Positions 17,646-25,943 of a stretch of DNA of 50,251 nt are shown here, piece by piece. The stretch lies in assembly GCA_910585735.1 (NCBI GenBank), contig CAJUEU010000011.1, positions 1 through 50,251 of the forward strand, in the 5' to 3' direction. The notes under the pieces were generated by a model. It was not told the DNA's origin. It did not search any database and saw nothing but the letters and a program-made list of their open reading frames with translations. A program made the translations under genes and the position numbers. Position 1 is the stretch's first letter, and every line of letters starts with the position of its first letter. This DNA comes from an uncultured Oscillospiraceae bacterium. GTDB taxonomy: Bacteria > Bacillota > Clostridia > Oscillospirales > Oscillospiraceae.

Positions 17646-17752
17646 TAGTATGCTTGAATGCTATGGGGCATTATGGTACTCTTCCCCCGCTGGATGCGCA
17701 GAGGGACCCCGGTCACGGCTACACTTCCTCGCCAAAAGGCTTTCCCAGTCAT
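17645..17752 (-). CDS. Possible 35-aa leader peptide of the pur operon
   Basis: ATG 17752 has an excellent ribosome site (GGGAGGTGA about 5 nt upstream) and opens MTGKAFWRGSVAVTGVPLRI and 15 more codons to TAA 17645. The stop codon directly touches the 5' arm of the terminator, so a ribosome paused at the end of the ORF would mask that arm and let transcription proceed. The peptide has no run of a single amino acid. Its start region also forms a leader stem, so RNA structure alone could explain the conservation; whether it is translated is inference. Confidence 0.4.
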   Translation of the reverse strand: MTGKAFWRGSVAVTGVPLRIQRGKSTIMPHSIQAY

Positions 17753-17783
17753 GTCCCTCACCTCCCAGCGAAAATGTATTTTT

Positions 17784-17812
17784 ATTATATCGAATTTCCT
17801 GTCGGATTGCAA
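17784..17812 (-). promoter_or_regulatory. Promoter of the purine operon
   Basis: TTGCAA (17812-17807) and TATAAT (17789-17784) are separated by 17 bp on the minus strand. The predicted start is near 17777, giving a leader of about 190 nt before purE. No PurBox-like pair of operators is evident. Confidence 0.85.
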
Positions 17813-17892
17813 CGAGAAAATCCTTTTTTTCTATTTTCGGAATTCTCAACAATCTCCACGGCTAAAAATAATATATTTTTTACATTTTGCTT

Positions 17893-17927
17893 GGAAGAAG
17901 GGGTGGTCTTTCGACCACTCCTTCTCC
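17893..17927 (-). terminator. Stem-loop after rpoD
   Basis: GGAGAAGGAGTGGTC and GACCACCCCTTCTTCC form a long stem with a GAAA loop on the minus strand, 7 bp after the rpoD stop. The following sequence is only moderately T-rich. It probably ends the dgt-dnaG-rpoD transcript. Confidence 0.6.
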
Positions 17928-17933
17928 GTTTCT

Positions 17934-19271
17934 TTAATTTAGAAAATCCTTCAGCTTCTTGCTGCGGGAGGGGTGGCGGAGCTTCCGAAGGGCCTTGGCC
18001 TCGATCTGGCGGATCCGCTCCCGGGTGACGTTGAACTCCTTGCCCACCTCCTCCAGAGTGCGGGTCCGCCCGTCTTCCAGGCCGAAGCGGAGTTTGAGTA
18101 CCTTCTCCTCCCGGGGCGTAAGGCTGTCCAGGACCTCCATAAGCTGTTCCTTCAAAAGGGTATAGCTGGCCAGCTCAGAAGGCTCCACGATTTTGTCGTC
18201 CTCCACAAAATCGCCCAGATGAGAGTCCTCCTCCTCACCGATAGGCGTCTCCAGACTCACCGGCTCCTGGGCAATCTTCAGGATCTCCCGCACCTTTTCT
18301 GCCGGCATCCCCAGCTCAGCGGCAGTCTCCTCGGGAGTGGGATCATGGCCCAGTTCCTGAAGGAGCTGGCGGTTCACCCGAATGACCTTATTGATGGTCT
18401 CCACCATGTGGACAGGAATACGAATGGTCCGGGCCTGGTCGGCGATAGCCCGGGTGATGGCCTGACGGATCCACCAGGTAGCATAGGTGGAAAATTTAAA
18501 GCCCTTGACGTAGTCAAATTTCTCAACCGCTTTGATCAACCCCAGATTGCCCTCCTGGATCAGGTCCAGGAAAAGCATACCCCGGCCCACATACCGTTTG
18601 GCAATGGAGACCACCAGGCGAAGGTTAGCCTCGGCCAGCCGCTGCTTAGCCCGCTCCCCCTTCCGCACCGCCTCCTCCAGCTCGGCCCGTGTCTGAGGAT
18701 CCAGGTCCTCCCCCGCCTCTTTGAGGGTAGCCGCGGCCTCATTGCCCAGCCCCATATCCTGAGCAAGCCGGATCTCTTCATCACTGGAAAGAAGATCCAC
18801 CTTACCGATCTCTTTCAAATACATACGAACAGGGTCGTCTATGCTGAAAGTATCGGCCAAGGCGTTGGGATCCACCACTTCCTCCTCAGGAACGGTCTCA
18901 TCCTCCAACTCCTCAGGGGGCGGCATCATCTCATCGTCATCCAGGGCCCCAAGGCTGTCCAGGTCGTCCAACTCCAAGTTACTCAGGTCCTCTTCATCCC
19001 CGGCAGCATCGATCCCCAAGCTCTCCATTGCGTCATAGAGCTTGTCCATCTGCTCGCTGTCCAGGCTGAGCTCATCCAGAGTCTCCATCATCTCGCCGGC
19101 GGAAAGCTTGCCCTTCTTCTTCCCCTTCTCCAGCAATTCCGCCATCTTTTCGGCCCCGGGCACCCCTTCCAAAAGTTGCATCAGTTCAACGCGGCCAGCC
19201 TCCACGCGTTCCGTGTCCATAGCTTCCCGCTCCAGCCCGCTCTCCTGGTTCTTTTGCATGTTCTCGCTCAT
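17934..19271 (-). CDS. rpoD: Primary RNA polymerase sigma factor
   Basis: The 445-aa housekeeping sigma-70 (SigA). After an acidic N-terminal region it has region 1.2 (DPVRMYLKEIGKVDLLSSDE), region 2 with KGFKFSTYATWWIRQAITRA, region 3 (VHMVETINKVIRVNRQLLQE) and region 4 ending FNVTRERIRQIEAKALRKLR. The start ATG 19271 overlaps the dnaG stop as ATGA and has GGAGG 7 nt upstream. The frame is open for 88 codons further upstream, but that part lies over dnaG and is not real. The dnaG-rpoD order is the classic macromolecular synthesis operon. Confidence 0.97.
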   Translation of the reverse strand: MSENMQKNQESGLEREAMDTERVEAGRVELMQLLEGVPGAEKMAELLEKGKKKGKLSAGEMMETLDELSLDSEQMDKLYDAMESLGIDAAGDEEDLSNLELDDLDSLGALDDDEMMPPPEELEDETVPEEEVVDPNALADTFSIDDPVRMYLKEIGKVDLLSSDEEIRLAQDMGLGNEAAATLKEAGEDLDPQTRAELEEAVRKGERAKQRLAEANLRLVVSIAKRYVGRGMLFLDLIQEGNLGLIKAVEKFDYVKGFKFSTYATWWIRQAITRAIADQARTIRIPVHMVETINKVIRVNRQLLQELGHDPTPEETAAELGMPAEKVREILKIAQEPVSLETPIGEEEDSHLGDFVEDDKIVEPSELASYTLLKEQLMEVLDSLTPREEKVLKLRFGLEDGRTRTLEEVGKEFNVTRERIRQIEAKALRKLRHPSRSKKLKDFLN

Positions 19272-21046
19272 ATTCCGTCCTCCATCGTTTTTTCTTTCAA
19301 TTGCTTTTGTAAGGCCAAAAGGGCCTCCCGGTCTCCTGAGGCTGTCCTTCTTCCAGCCTCCTCCCGCATAGTCCCTATGTAGTCCCGTAACGCTTCCTGG
19401 ATACTTCCTCCCGATTCCGGCTTGGAGGTGATCTCTACCAAATGACTCATCTCCTCCGCCGTAAGCTCCCCCGCCAAGGCAGGCAGACGAACTTCCAGAC
19501 CCTGTCTGTACCGCTCCCGAAGAAGGGAAAAGCACTTTCCAAGGGTGGGAGAGGAGAATTCCTCCGGCTCCAGCTCCAAACGGTCATAAAGGGTAGGTTC
19601 CAGCAATACCAACCGCAGGATCCCCTCCTCAGCCAGCCCGGACCGCAGGTTTTCATAACGGAGCTCTCTGCTTTTGGGTTGATGGGTCTGGGCAGGGACC
19701 ATCTCTTTGCGTTCCAGGGTCTTCCGATTTTTCCAGCTCTGGCTTTTTCGCCATTGCTCTACCTCCTGGGCAAAGGCAGTCTCGGAGATCCCCGCCGCTC
19801 TGGCCGCCTTGTTGCCCGAGAGCTCCCGCTCAATCGGGCTCCTCATCCGGCCCACAGTCTCCACCGCAGCACGCAGAAATTCCCGCCGGCCCTCCTCATG
19901 AGAAAGATCAGAGCGGCCCAAAAGGGCTTCCACCCGATAATCGTTTTGCTGGGTGCTGCCATTAAGGCAGCGTTCAAACGCCTCGGGTCCAAACTTCTTG
20001 ATAAAATCATCCGGGTCCTGCTTCAAGGGCTTACCCGATTCATCAAAGCTGTTGGGGAGCTGAAGGACCCGCACCTTCATGTCCACATCCTTGAGCAGTT
20101 CCAGAGCCCGGTCGGTGGCCTTTTTCCCCGCCTCATCATTGTCGTAGCAGAGTACCAGCTCTTTGCTGTACCGGGCCATGATCCGGGCGTGGTCTACTGT
20201 AAGAGCGGTTCCCATGGTGGCCACCACATTGTCAAAGCCTGCCTGATGAAGGGTGATCACATCAATATTTCCCTCCACCAATACCAGATTTGGCCGCTTT
20301 GTGCTCTTGGCGTAGTTGAGCGCGTAGATCAACTGGCCCTTCTTAAAGCAGATGGTGTCCGGGCTGTTGAGGTACTTCGCTCCCTCCAGCCCCGGCAGGA
20401 TGCGGCTGGTAAAGCCCACCACGTCTCCCCGGATATCAATGACCGGCAGCATGAGCCGGGAGCGGAATTTATCGTACACCCCGCCATTTTTTCCTCCAAC
20501 CGCCAGTCCGGCGTCCACCAGCTCCTTTTTGCTGAATCCCTGGGCGGTCAACGTCTTGGTGAGCATATCCCATTCCCCCGGCGCGGCCCCCAGACCGAAT
20601 CGGGTGGCAAATTTGGGACTGATCTGCCGCTGGGCCATATACTCCCGCACGCTCTGCCCCTCCGCGCCAACCATATAGCTGTGGTAAAATCGGGCGGCTG
20701 CCGTGTTGGCCTCCACGGCCCGGCGTACCTTTTTTCTGCGGTCGTCGCTTTGGCCGGTCTCAGGCACCTCCATCCCCAGGCGTTTAGCCAGGAATCGAAT
20801 GGCTTCCGGGTAGGAGAGATTCTCGATCTCCATGATAAAATTGATCGCGCCCCCGCCCTTGCCGCATCCAAAGCACTTATAGATCTGCCGTTCCCGGTTC
20901 ACCGAAAAAGAAGGGGTTTTTTCAGCATGAAAGGGACATAACCCCCAGATATTTCCTCCCTTGGGGGTCAGATGGACATAGTCCCCCACCACATCAGCAA
21001 TGTCGGCTCTTGCGATCAGCTCATCAATAAATTGCTCGGGAATCAA
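19268..21046 (-). CDS. dnaG: DNA primase
   Basis: This 592-aa enzyme makes RNA primers at the replication fork. The N-terminal zinc-binding domain shows CPFHAEKTPSFSVNRERQ then YKCFGCGKGG. The catalytic TOPRIM domain shows LVLVEGNIDVITLHQAGFDN with the catalytic Glu and LCYDNDEAGKKATDRALELL with the metal-binding Asp residues. The C-terminal part would bind DnaB helicase. It follows dgt by 69 bp and overlaps rpoD. Confidence 0.97.
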   Translation of the reverse strand: MIPEQFIDELIARADIADVVGDYVHLTPKGGNIWGLCPFHAEKTPSFSVNRERQIYKCFGCGKGGGAINFIMEIENLSYPEAIRFLAKRLGMEVPETGQSDDRRKKVRRAVEANTAAARFYHSYMVGAEGQSVREYMAQRQISPKFATRFGLGAAPGEWDMLTKTLTAQGFSKKELVDAGLAVGGKNGGVYDKFRSRLMLPVIDIRGDVVGFTSRILPGLEGAKYLNSPDTICFKKGQLIYALNYAKSTKRPNLVLVEGNIDVITLHQAGFDNVVATMGTALTVDHARIMARYSKELVLCYDNDEAGKKATDRALELLKDVDMKVRVLQLPNSFDESGKPLKQDPDDFIKKFGPEAFERCLNGSTQQNDYRVEALLGRSDLSHEEGRREFLRAAVETVGRMRSPIERELSGNKAARAAGISETAFAQEVEQWRKSQSWKNRKTLERKEMVPAQTHQPKSRELRYENLRSGLAEEGILRLVLLEPTLYDRLELEPEEFSSPTLGKCFSLLRERYRQGLEVRLPALAGELTAEEMSHLVEITSKPESGGSIQEALRDYIGTMREEAGRRTASGDREALLALQKQLKEKTMEDGI

Positions 21047-21115
21047 GACTATACCCCTCCTTCCCCATGGTTTCCAATTTCTGACAAGGTTATACGGTTG
21101 ACAGTTTTTCCTCTC

Positions 21116-22120
21116 CTATTTCACGGCCCAGGACTTGGGAATAAAAAGCTCCCCATAGGTTTCAACCGCAAAGGCGTCAGTCATACCGGCAATGTAATCA
21201 CAAACAGCCCGTTCCCGGCCTTCCTTCTTCCAGATGTCCTGATACTCGTCCCCCAGGCGGTCGGGATGCTTCACATAATAGGAAAACAGGTTGTAGATCA
21301 GCTCCTGAGCCTTCCCCTCCTCCCCTTTCGCAATGGGGTTGAAATAGACGGAGGAGAACATAAACTCATTAAGCTGAGCCATGGTCTCCCGGATCCGGGT
21401 GGATTGCAGCACATTTCCCTTTCCCCGGCTCTCATCAATAATATCGGTGATAAATGTATTGAGCCGTTCGGCGTGGGTCGAGCCCAGAGTCTGCACCAAC
21501 TCAGCGGGAATATCCAGGGGATAGAGCACTCCGCCCCGCAGAGCGTCGTCAATATCGGCCGACAGGTAGGCGATCTTGTCGGCAAGCCGCACCACCCGCC
21601 CCTCCAGAGTCTCGGCGGTGTCAAAGCCGGAGTGGCACACAATCCCCCGGCGGACCTCGTAGGTCAGGTTCAAGCCCCGGCCCTCGTTCTCCAGCCGGTC
21701 CACCACCCGAAGGGACTGCTCATTGTGGCGGAAGCCGTCCGACATGATCTCGTTGAGGACCCGCTCCCCGGCGTGGCCAAAGGGGGTGTGGCCCAGGTCA
21801 TGCCCCAGAGCGGCCGCCTCGGTCAGGTCCTCGTTGAGTCCCAGGCCCCTGGAGATGGTTCGGGCCACCCGGACCACCTCCAGGGTGTGGGTCATGCGGG
21901 TGCGGTAATGGTCCCCTTCCGGCTGAAGAAACACCTGGGTCTTATGCTTTAGACGCCGAAAGGCTTTGCAGTGGACGATACGGTCAATATCCCGTTGGAA
22001 ACAGGTCCGCACCGGGCAGGGCTCCACCGGGGTCTCCCGCCCCTGAGAATCCTTTGCCAGACAAGCGTAGGGAGAAAGGTCCTTGGCCTCCCGAGCCTCC
22101 AGCTCTTCTCGAATGGTCAT
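21116..22120 (-). CDS. dgt: dGTP triphosphohydrolase-like HD protein
   Basis: The 334-aa protein belongs to the HD superfamily that hydrolyses dNTPs to nucleosides and triphosphate and keeps the pool balanced. It has RDIDRIVHCKAFRRLKHKTQ, RTRMTHTLEVVRVARTI with the first metal-binding His, and AAALGHDLGHTPFGHAGERV with the HD pair. It is of the short type common in Firmicutes. GGAGGAGCGCT precedes its ATG. Its position ahead of dnaG is conserved in clostridia and links it to replication. Confidence 0.93.
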   Translation of the reverse strand: MTIREELEAREAKDLSPYACLAKDSQGRETPVEPCPVRTCFQRDIDRIVHCKAFRRLKHKTQVFLQPEGDHYRTRMTHTLEVVRVARTISRGLGLNEDLTEAAALGHDLGHTPFGHAGERVLNEIMSDGFRHNEQSLRVVDRLENEGRGLNLTYEVRRGIVCHSGFDTAETLEGRVVRLADKIAYLSADIDDALRGGVLYPLDIPAELVQTLGSTHAERLNTFITDIIDESRGKGNVLQSTRIRETMAQLNEFMFSSVYFNPIAKGEEGKAQELIYNLFSYYVKHPDRLGDEYQDIWKKEGRERAVCDYIAGMTDAFAVETYGELFIPKSWAVK

Positions 22121-22238
22121 AGCGCTCCTCCTTCATTCCTCAAAATATCCCTCTATTTTTATATACGCAGCAAAAATCAGAAATCCTTCTTTTTTCTCAA
22201 AAGTTTTTCAAAAAATTTTCCCAGCCTCAAAAAGCAGC

Positions 22239-22838
22239 TCAGCTTCGGATATGCTCCAGCATAACCTTTCCCCTGTCCAAATATCTTTTCATCCAAGACC
22301 GTCTGTCCTCTTTCAGGATCAGGCCACAGCGTCCGGCCACCTGCTCCACCACTTGGTCCACGGTAAGAAAATCGGTCACGACTTTTTCTTCTTCAGGACG
22401 AAAAGCAAAAAAGTCCAGGCTTTTTTCAATGGCCTGAACCGCGAATTCTTCCCTGGAGAGCCGCCCCAGACTCCGTTTTTTCAGCCGCTTGAGCAGGGTC
22501 TCCCGGCTGGCGGAGAGAATAATGTGGCGTATCTCTACCCCCTCCGTCCGAAGGCGGCTGACGATCTCATCAAAATACGGTTCCCTGTTGATCGTCATGG
22601 GGGCCAGGATCACACCGGGGTAGGTCTCCTCCATCCATTTCAGGGTCTGATAATTGAATTCCCTCCAGAGGGAAATATCCTGGAAGTCCGAAGTCTTACA
22701 TTCCTCAGGCGCATTTTTCCGCAAAAAATAGCCAATGTTCTCCGGGTCATAGACAAACGCCTTTTCCAGCCGCCGCTCCAGCTCATAGGCCACGGTGGTC
22801 TTCCCCGCCCCAAAGCTCCCATTAATCCAGAGGATCAT
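22239..22838 (-). CDS. TmrB-like P-loop protein
   Basis: The 199-aa protein starts MILWINGSFGAGKTTVAYEL, a Walker A loop at residues 7-14, and continues VYDPENIGYFLRKNAPEE and APMTINREPYFDEIVSRLR. This follows closely the tunicamycin-resistance protein TmrB of Bacillus subtilis as I remember it, a cytoplasmic to membrane-associated ATP-binding protein that binds tunicamycin. Here the natural role is unknown. The start overlaps the yigZ stop as ATGA with GGAGGAGCAGCT upstream, so the two are translationally coupled. The open frame further upstream lies inside yigZ. Confidence 0.85.
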   Translation of the reverse strand: MILWINGSFGAGKTTVAYELERRLEKAFVYDPENIGYFLRKNAPEECKTSDFQDISLWREFNYQTLKWMEETYPGVILAPMTINREPYFDEIVSRLRTEGVEIRHIILSASRETLLKRLKKRSLGRLSREEFAVQAIEKSLDFFAFRPEEEKVVTDFLTVDQVVEQVAGRCGLILKEDRRSWMKRYLDRGKVMLEHIRS

Positions 22839-23482
22839 AGCTGCTCCTCCCCTGTTTGCCGGGGGACCGCCTTCCATACCGTCCCTGTGACCCGAGACTC
22901 CACCGTTCCGGCTGAAAGCTCCCGGAGCCGCAGGGCAAACTCCTCTTCCCGCCCTTGTGGGAGAAGAGCCCGGAAGGTGATGGCCGCGCCAAAAGCGTGC
23001 TCCCCCTCCACCCCTTGAAGAGGCAGGAGCTCCAGCTTGAGCCGTTCGAAGAGCGTATAGGGACAATCAGCCTCCACCATCGTCCAGGGCCGCACTACAG
23101 AAATGCCGGAAGCGTCCAGGGCGTCTTTGGCGCTTTTGCCGTAGGCCCGTGTCAGTCCCCCGGCCCCCAGCAGGATACCGCCGAAATACCGGGTCACCAC
23201 GCACACTACGTTCCAGACCTCCTCCCGCTGAAACACGTTGAGGATGGGCTGGCCGGCGGTGCCCTGGGGCTCCCCGTCGTCGGCGTAGCGCTCCACGCCC
23301 CCCGCCTTCAGCCGGTAGGCCCAGCAGTTGTGGCGGGCGTCGTAGTGCTTTTTCTTGATCTCCTCGATGTAGGCGCGGGCCTCCTCCTCGGTCTCCACGG
23401 GCCAGATATGACCAATGAAACGGGACTTCTTCTCCACGAATTCCGCTTCAGCGATCTTGGTCGGTATCAGGTATTCGGTCAT
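22835..23482 (-). CDS. yigZ: YigZ/IMPACT family protein
   Basis: A 215-aa protein starting MTEYLIPTKIAEAEFVEKKS with RFIGHIWPVETEEEARAYIEE, HYDARHNCWAYRL, ADDGEPQGTAGQPIL and VTRYFGGILLGAGGLTRAYG, all hallmarks of the UPF0029/IMPACT family. Eukaryotic relatives modulate Gcn2 signalling. The bacterial function is not firmly known. It lies between a GNAT acetyltransferase and the TmrB-like gene, in the same transcription unit. Confidence 0.93.
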   Translation of the reverse strand: MTEYLIPTKIAEAEFVEKKSRFIGHIWPVETEEEARAYIEEIKKKHYDARHNCWAYRLKAGGVERYADDGEPQGTAGQPILNVFQREEVWNVVCVVTRYFGGILLGAGGLTRAYGKSAKDALDASGISVVRPWTMVEADCPYTLFERLKLELLPLQGVEGEHAFGAAITFRALLPQGREEEFALRLRELSAGTVESRVTGTVWKAVPRQTGEEQL

Positions 23483-23498
23483 GGCGGCCTCCTATGTA

Positions 23499-24050
23499 TC
23501 AACGGTTTTTCTCCCATTCCTCCCGAGGAAGGAGATAGCAGACATCGGTGCGGGTCTCCCCCAACTGGCTGCAGACAGCCTCCCGGGTCGTGTGGTAGGT
23601 AAAGCCCAACTTCTCGATGACCCGCTTGGACTGGGCGTTGAAGTCAAAGTGACAGCAGTGGGCCATCACACAATTCAGGTCCTCAAAGGCGTGGCGCAAC
23701 AGCTCCCGGCCTGCCTCAGGAACCAGCCCCTGCCCCCAGTAGGGCTTGGCGATCCAGTAGCCCAGCTCCAACTGAACGGCGTCTTCGGACAGATCCACAG
23801 GGCGGCAGTACTCCTCGGGCGGGAACAGCCCGGCGCTGCCGATGGGTTCCCCGGTCTCTTTAAGTACCAGGGCGTAGGTTTCAGGACCCCCCAAAGGACC
23901 GTGGATGATCTCCAGGCTGTTGGCCACACTGGTGTGGGCCGGCCACCCTGCCCGGGGCCCCACGTCAGGGTCCGAGGCCCATTTGTACAAAATTTCCGCG
24001 TCAGCGTCCTCCCAAGGGCGGAGGATCAGGCGCTTGGTTTCCAAAGTCAT
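23499..24050 (-). CDS. GNAT-family N-acetyltransferase (RimJ/RimL-like)
   Basis: This 183-aa protein has the RimJ/RimL-type layout: LETKRLILRPWEDADAEILY at the start, LELGYWIAKPYWGQGLVPEA in the acetyl-CoA-binding centre, and FDFNAQSKRVIEKLGFTYH near the end. It probably acetylates an amino group using acetyl-CoA. The substrate cannot be told from sequence. It starts 3 bp after the hflX stop, so it is in the hflX transcription unit. Confidence 0.9.
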   Translation of the reverse strand: MTLETKRLILRPWEDADAEILYKWASDPDVGPRAGWPAHTSVANSLEIIHGPLGGPETYALVLKETGEPIGSAGLFPPEEYCRPVDLSEDAVQLELGYWIAKPYWGQGLVPEAGRELLRHAFEDLNCVMAHCCHFDFNAQSKRVIEKLGFTYHTTREAVCSQLGETRTDVCYLLPREEWEKNR

Positions 24051-24053
24051 TGT

Positions 24054-25358
24054 TTATTCCTCCCAAAACTCTTTTTCCTCTTTCCAGCCGTCTACCACAA
24101 ACCCCTTCACCTGGCCCAGAGGCTTGGGAGAACAGAGGGCCACCACCTGGATGGTGTCCCCATACTCCACGCTCTCCACCTTGGCCTCCCTGTAAAGCAT
24201 ATCCACCAGCCCACCCTTATCGTAAGGGAGGCTGAGGGTCACCCGGACGGTACCCTTGTCCAGCCGCTGACGCAGCTTCTCCAGCAGAGTATCAACGCCC
24301 TGGCCGGTCTTGGCCGAGAGGGTCACCACATCCTCCCCGTGGGGCAGAATCTCCTCCGTGACCAGATCCGCCTTATTGTAAAGGTCCAACCGGGGGGTGT
24401 CTCCGGCGTGGAGCTCGGCAATAAGCCGCTCCACTACCTCGGCCTGCTCCCGCCAAAGAGGGTCTGAGGCATCAATGACATGGAGAAGCAGGTCGGCAAA
24501 CTCCAACTCCTCCAGGGTGGCCTTGAAGGCCTCCACCAGATGGTGAGGCAGCTTGGAAATAAAGCCCACCGTATCCGAAATAAGCACCGTGCAGGTGTCG
24601 GAGAGCTCCAGGGTCCGGGTGGTGGTGTCCAGGGTGTCAAAAAGACGGTTGTTAGCCGGGATGCCCGCCCCGGTGAGGGTGTTGAGGAGGGTGGACTTTC
24701 CCGCGTTGGTGTAGCCCACGATGGCCACCACCGGGATCTCGTTCTTCTCCCGCTTCACCCGCTGGGTGGCCCGGACCCTCCGGACCTCCTTCAGCTCCTC
24801 CTCTAACTTGGTGATCTTCCTGCGGATGATCCGCCGGTCGGTCTCCAGCTGAGTTTCGCCGGGGCCCCGGGTACCGATAGCTCCCTCCTGCCGCTCCAGG
24901 TGCTTCCACATGCCGGTGAGCCGGGGCAGGAGATACTTGTACTGGGCCAGCTCCACCTGGAGGCGCCCCTCTTTGGTCCGGGCCCGCTGGGCGAAGATGT
25001 CCAGAATGAGGGCGGAGCGGTCCAGCACAGGCAGACCGACAGCCTCGGTCAGCGCCCGCTGCTGAGAGGGGGAAAGGTCGTTATCAAAGACCACCAGCTC
25101 GGCCTTCATGGCGTGGGCCAGGTCCTTCAGCTCCTGGACCTTGCCCTCCCCCAGAAAAAACTTAGGGTCGGGGGTGGCCTTGTTCTGGAGCACCGTGCCC
25201 ACACTTTTTCCTCCGGCAGTCTCCAAAAGAGCTTCCAACTCCTCCAGGGAGGCCTCGGTGGCGTTTTGCTCCCCGGTGAGCACTGGGGAGTTGAGCCCCG
25301 CCAAGATGGTGGGCGTGGCTCCCTCCCGGGTATTCAAATTCAGTTCCAACTCTTTCAT
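24054..25358 (-). CDS. hflX: Ribosome-associated GTPase HflX
   Basis: The 434-aa protein begins MKELELNLNTREGATPTILA. The N-terminal HflX domain includes FFLGEGKVQELKDLAHAMKA and VFDNDLSPSQQRALTEA. A Gly-rich linker GAIGTRGPGETQLETDRRII follows, then the G domain with GYTNAGKSTLLNTL (G1), DTVGFISKLPHHLVEAF (G3) and NKADLV (G4). HflX splits stalled or heat-damaged ribosomes. Start ATG 25358 is preceded by AAGGCGGAAGG; the longer upstream frame runs through a terminator and rpmE. All GTPase motifs are present. Confidence 0.95.
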   Translation of the reverse strand: MKELELNLNTREGATPTILAGLNSPVLTGEQNATEASLEELEALLETAGGKSVGTVLQNKATPDPKFFLGEGKVQELKDLAHAMKAELVVFDNDLSPSQQRALTEAVGLPVLDRSALILDIFAQRARTKEGRLQVELAQYKYLLPRLTGMWKHLERQEGAIGTRGPGETQLETDRRIIRRKITKLEEELKEVRRVRATQRVKREKNEIPVVAIVGYTNAGKSTLLNTLTGAGIPANNRLFDTLDTTTRTLELSDTCTVLISDTVGFISKLPHHLVEAFKATLEELEFADLLLHVIDASDPLWREQAEVVERLIAELHAGDTPRLDLYNKADLVTEEILPHGEDVVTLSAKTGQGVDTLLEKLRQRLDKGTVRVTLSLPYDKGGLVDMLYREAKVESVEYGDTIQVVALCSPKPLGQVKGFVVDGWKEEKEFWEE

Positions 25359-25409
25359 GGCCTTCCGCCTTTCTGTCCCGCTGTCCCTAATGGACAGGCT
25401 CTTTTCCTC

Positions 25410-25415
25410 ATTATA
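25410..25415 (-). promoter_or_regulatory. Possible -10 box of the hflX transcript
   Basis: TATAAT preceded by TGCG lies 52 bp before hflX on the minus strand. No good -35 is seen at 17 bp. A small hairpin (CTGTCC-ATTA-GGGACAG) lies in the predicted leader. Confidence 0.4.
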
Positions 25416-25446
25416 CGCAGTTTTTCCCGAAAAGGGAATGGTTTTC

Positions 25447-25482
25447 AAAATAAAATCCCCCGGAGTTTTTTCTCCGGGGGAT
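25447..25482 (-). terminator. Intrinsic terminator after rpmE
   Basis: The 11-bp stem ATCCCCCGGAG/CTCCGGGGGAT with an A-rich loop is followed by TTTATTTT on the minus strand, 11 bp after the rpmE stop. Confidence 0.9.
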
Positions 25483-25492
25483 TCGAGGGTTT

Positions 25493-25696
25493 TTATTTGT
25501 CCAGACCGAACTTCTTGTTGAAGCGGCTGACACGTCCACCGGTGTCCACCATCTTCTGCTTGCCGGTAAAGAAGGGGTGACACTTGGAGCAGACTTCCAC
25601 GCGGATGTTCTCCTTGGTGGAGCCGGTCTCGATCACGTTCCCGCAGGCGCAGGTGATGGTTGTATGCTTGTAATCGGGATGAATACCTTGCTTCAT
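25493..25696 (-). CDS. rpmE: Ribosomal protein L31, zinc-binding type
   Basis: The 67-aa protein MKQGIHPDYKHTTITCACGN continues to VEVCSKCHPFFTGKQK and ends RFNKKFGLDK. The C-x-C and C-x-x-C pairs are the zinc ligands of the L31 form used in zinc-replete cells. ATG 25696 has GAGGTG upstream. It is a single-gene unit with its own promoter and terminator. Confidence 0.97.
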   Translation of the reverse strand: MKQGIHPDYKHTTITCACGNVIETGSTKENIRVEVCSKCHPFFTGKQKMVDTGGRVSRFNKKFGLDK

Positions 25697-25767
25697 GTTG
25701 TTCACCTCTTTCTCGTTTCGGGCTGATGCGGCGCAGCAAACCTCCACGCCTGTTAAACGTAGGTATT

Positions 25768-25796
25768 ATCATAGCATAGGTTTCTTGGAAATGCAA
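25768..25796 (-). promoter_or_regulatory. rpmE promoter
   Basis: TTGCAT (25796-25791) and TATGAT (25773-25768) are separated by 17 bp on the minus strand, 72 bp before the rpmE start. Confidence 0.8.
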
Positions 25797-25880
25797 GTAC
25801 TTTTTTCTTTCTTGTCCGCCTCTCCCATTTTGCACAAAGCTCATGTATGGAATGGGTAAAAAATCATCCAAGTTTGCCGC

Positions 25881-25908
25881 TTGCTTTTTCTCTGGGAAGG
25901 GCTATAAT
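25881..25908 (+). promoter_or_regulatory. Promoter of the MATE transporter gene
   Basis: TTGCTT (25881-25886) and TATAAT (25903-25908) have a 16-bp spacer. The gene starts 36 bp downstream. Confidence 0.75.
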
Positions 25909-25943
25909 CTTCTAAACCTTATCAAAAAGGAGATTTCCATTCT

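Larger units (their letters stand above)
17605..17777 (-). promoter_or_regulatory. Structured leader of the purine operon (candidate attenuator or riboswitch)
   Basis: The predicted transcript between the promoter and purE can fold into nested stems. CGCTGG (17770-17765) pairs with CCAGCG (17693-17688), and inside it GAGGGAC (17759-17753) pairs with GTCCCTC (17707-17701). An intrinsic terminator follows at 17614-17645. GGACATGAC occurs twice, in the inner stem (17756-17748) and in the 5' arm of the terminator, so both can compete for the same 3' arm. I cannot match it to a known class. It has GACTGG and ACCGGGG as in ZTP riboswitches but lacks their CCGCCTGGGC hairpin. A small ORF is embedded in it. 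Confidence 0.55.

Noticed and set aside
17605..17777. Calling the pur leader a ZTP or purine riboswitch or 6S RNA
   Set aside because: Only fragments of the ZTP consensus are present, the purine aptamer core is absent, and the pairing is too short for a 6S rod. I left it unassigned.
19272..19535. 88-codon N-terminal extension of the rpoD frame
   Set aside because: It lies wholly within the dnaG coding sequence, has odd composition, and the ATG at 19271 has a good ribosome site and ATGA overlap.
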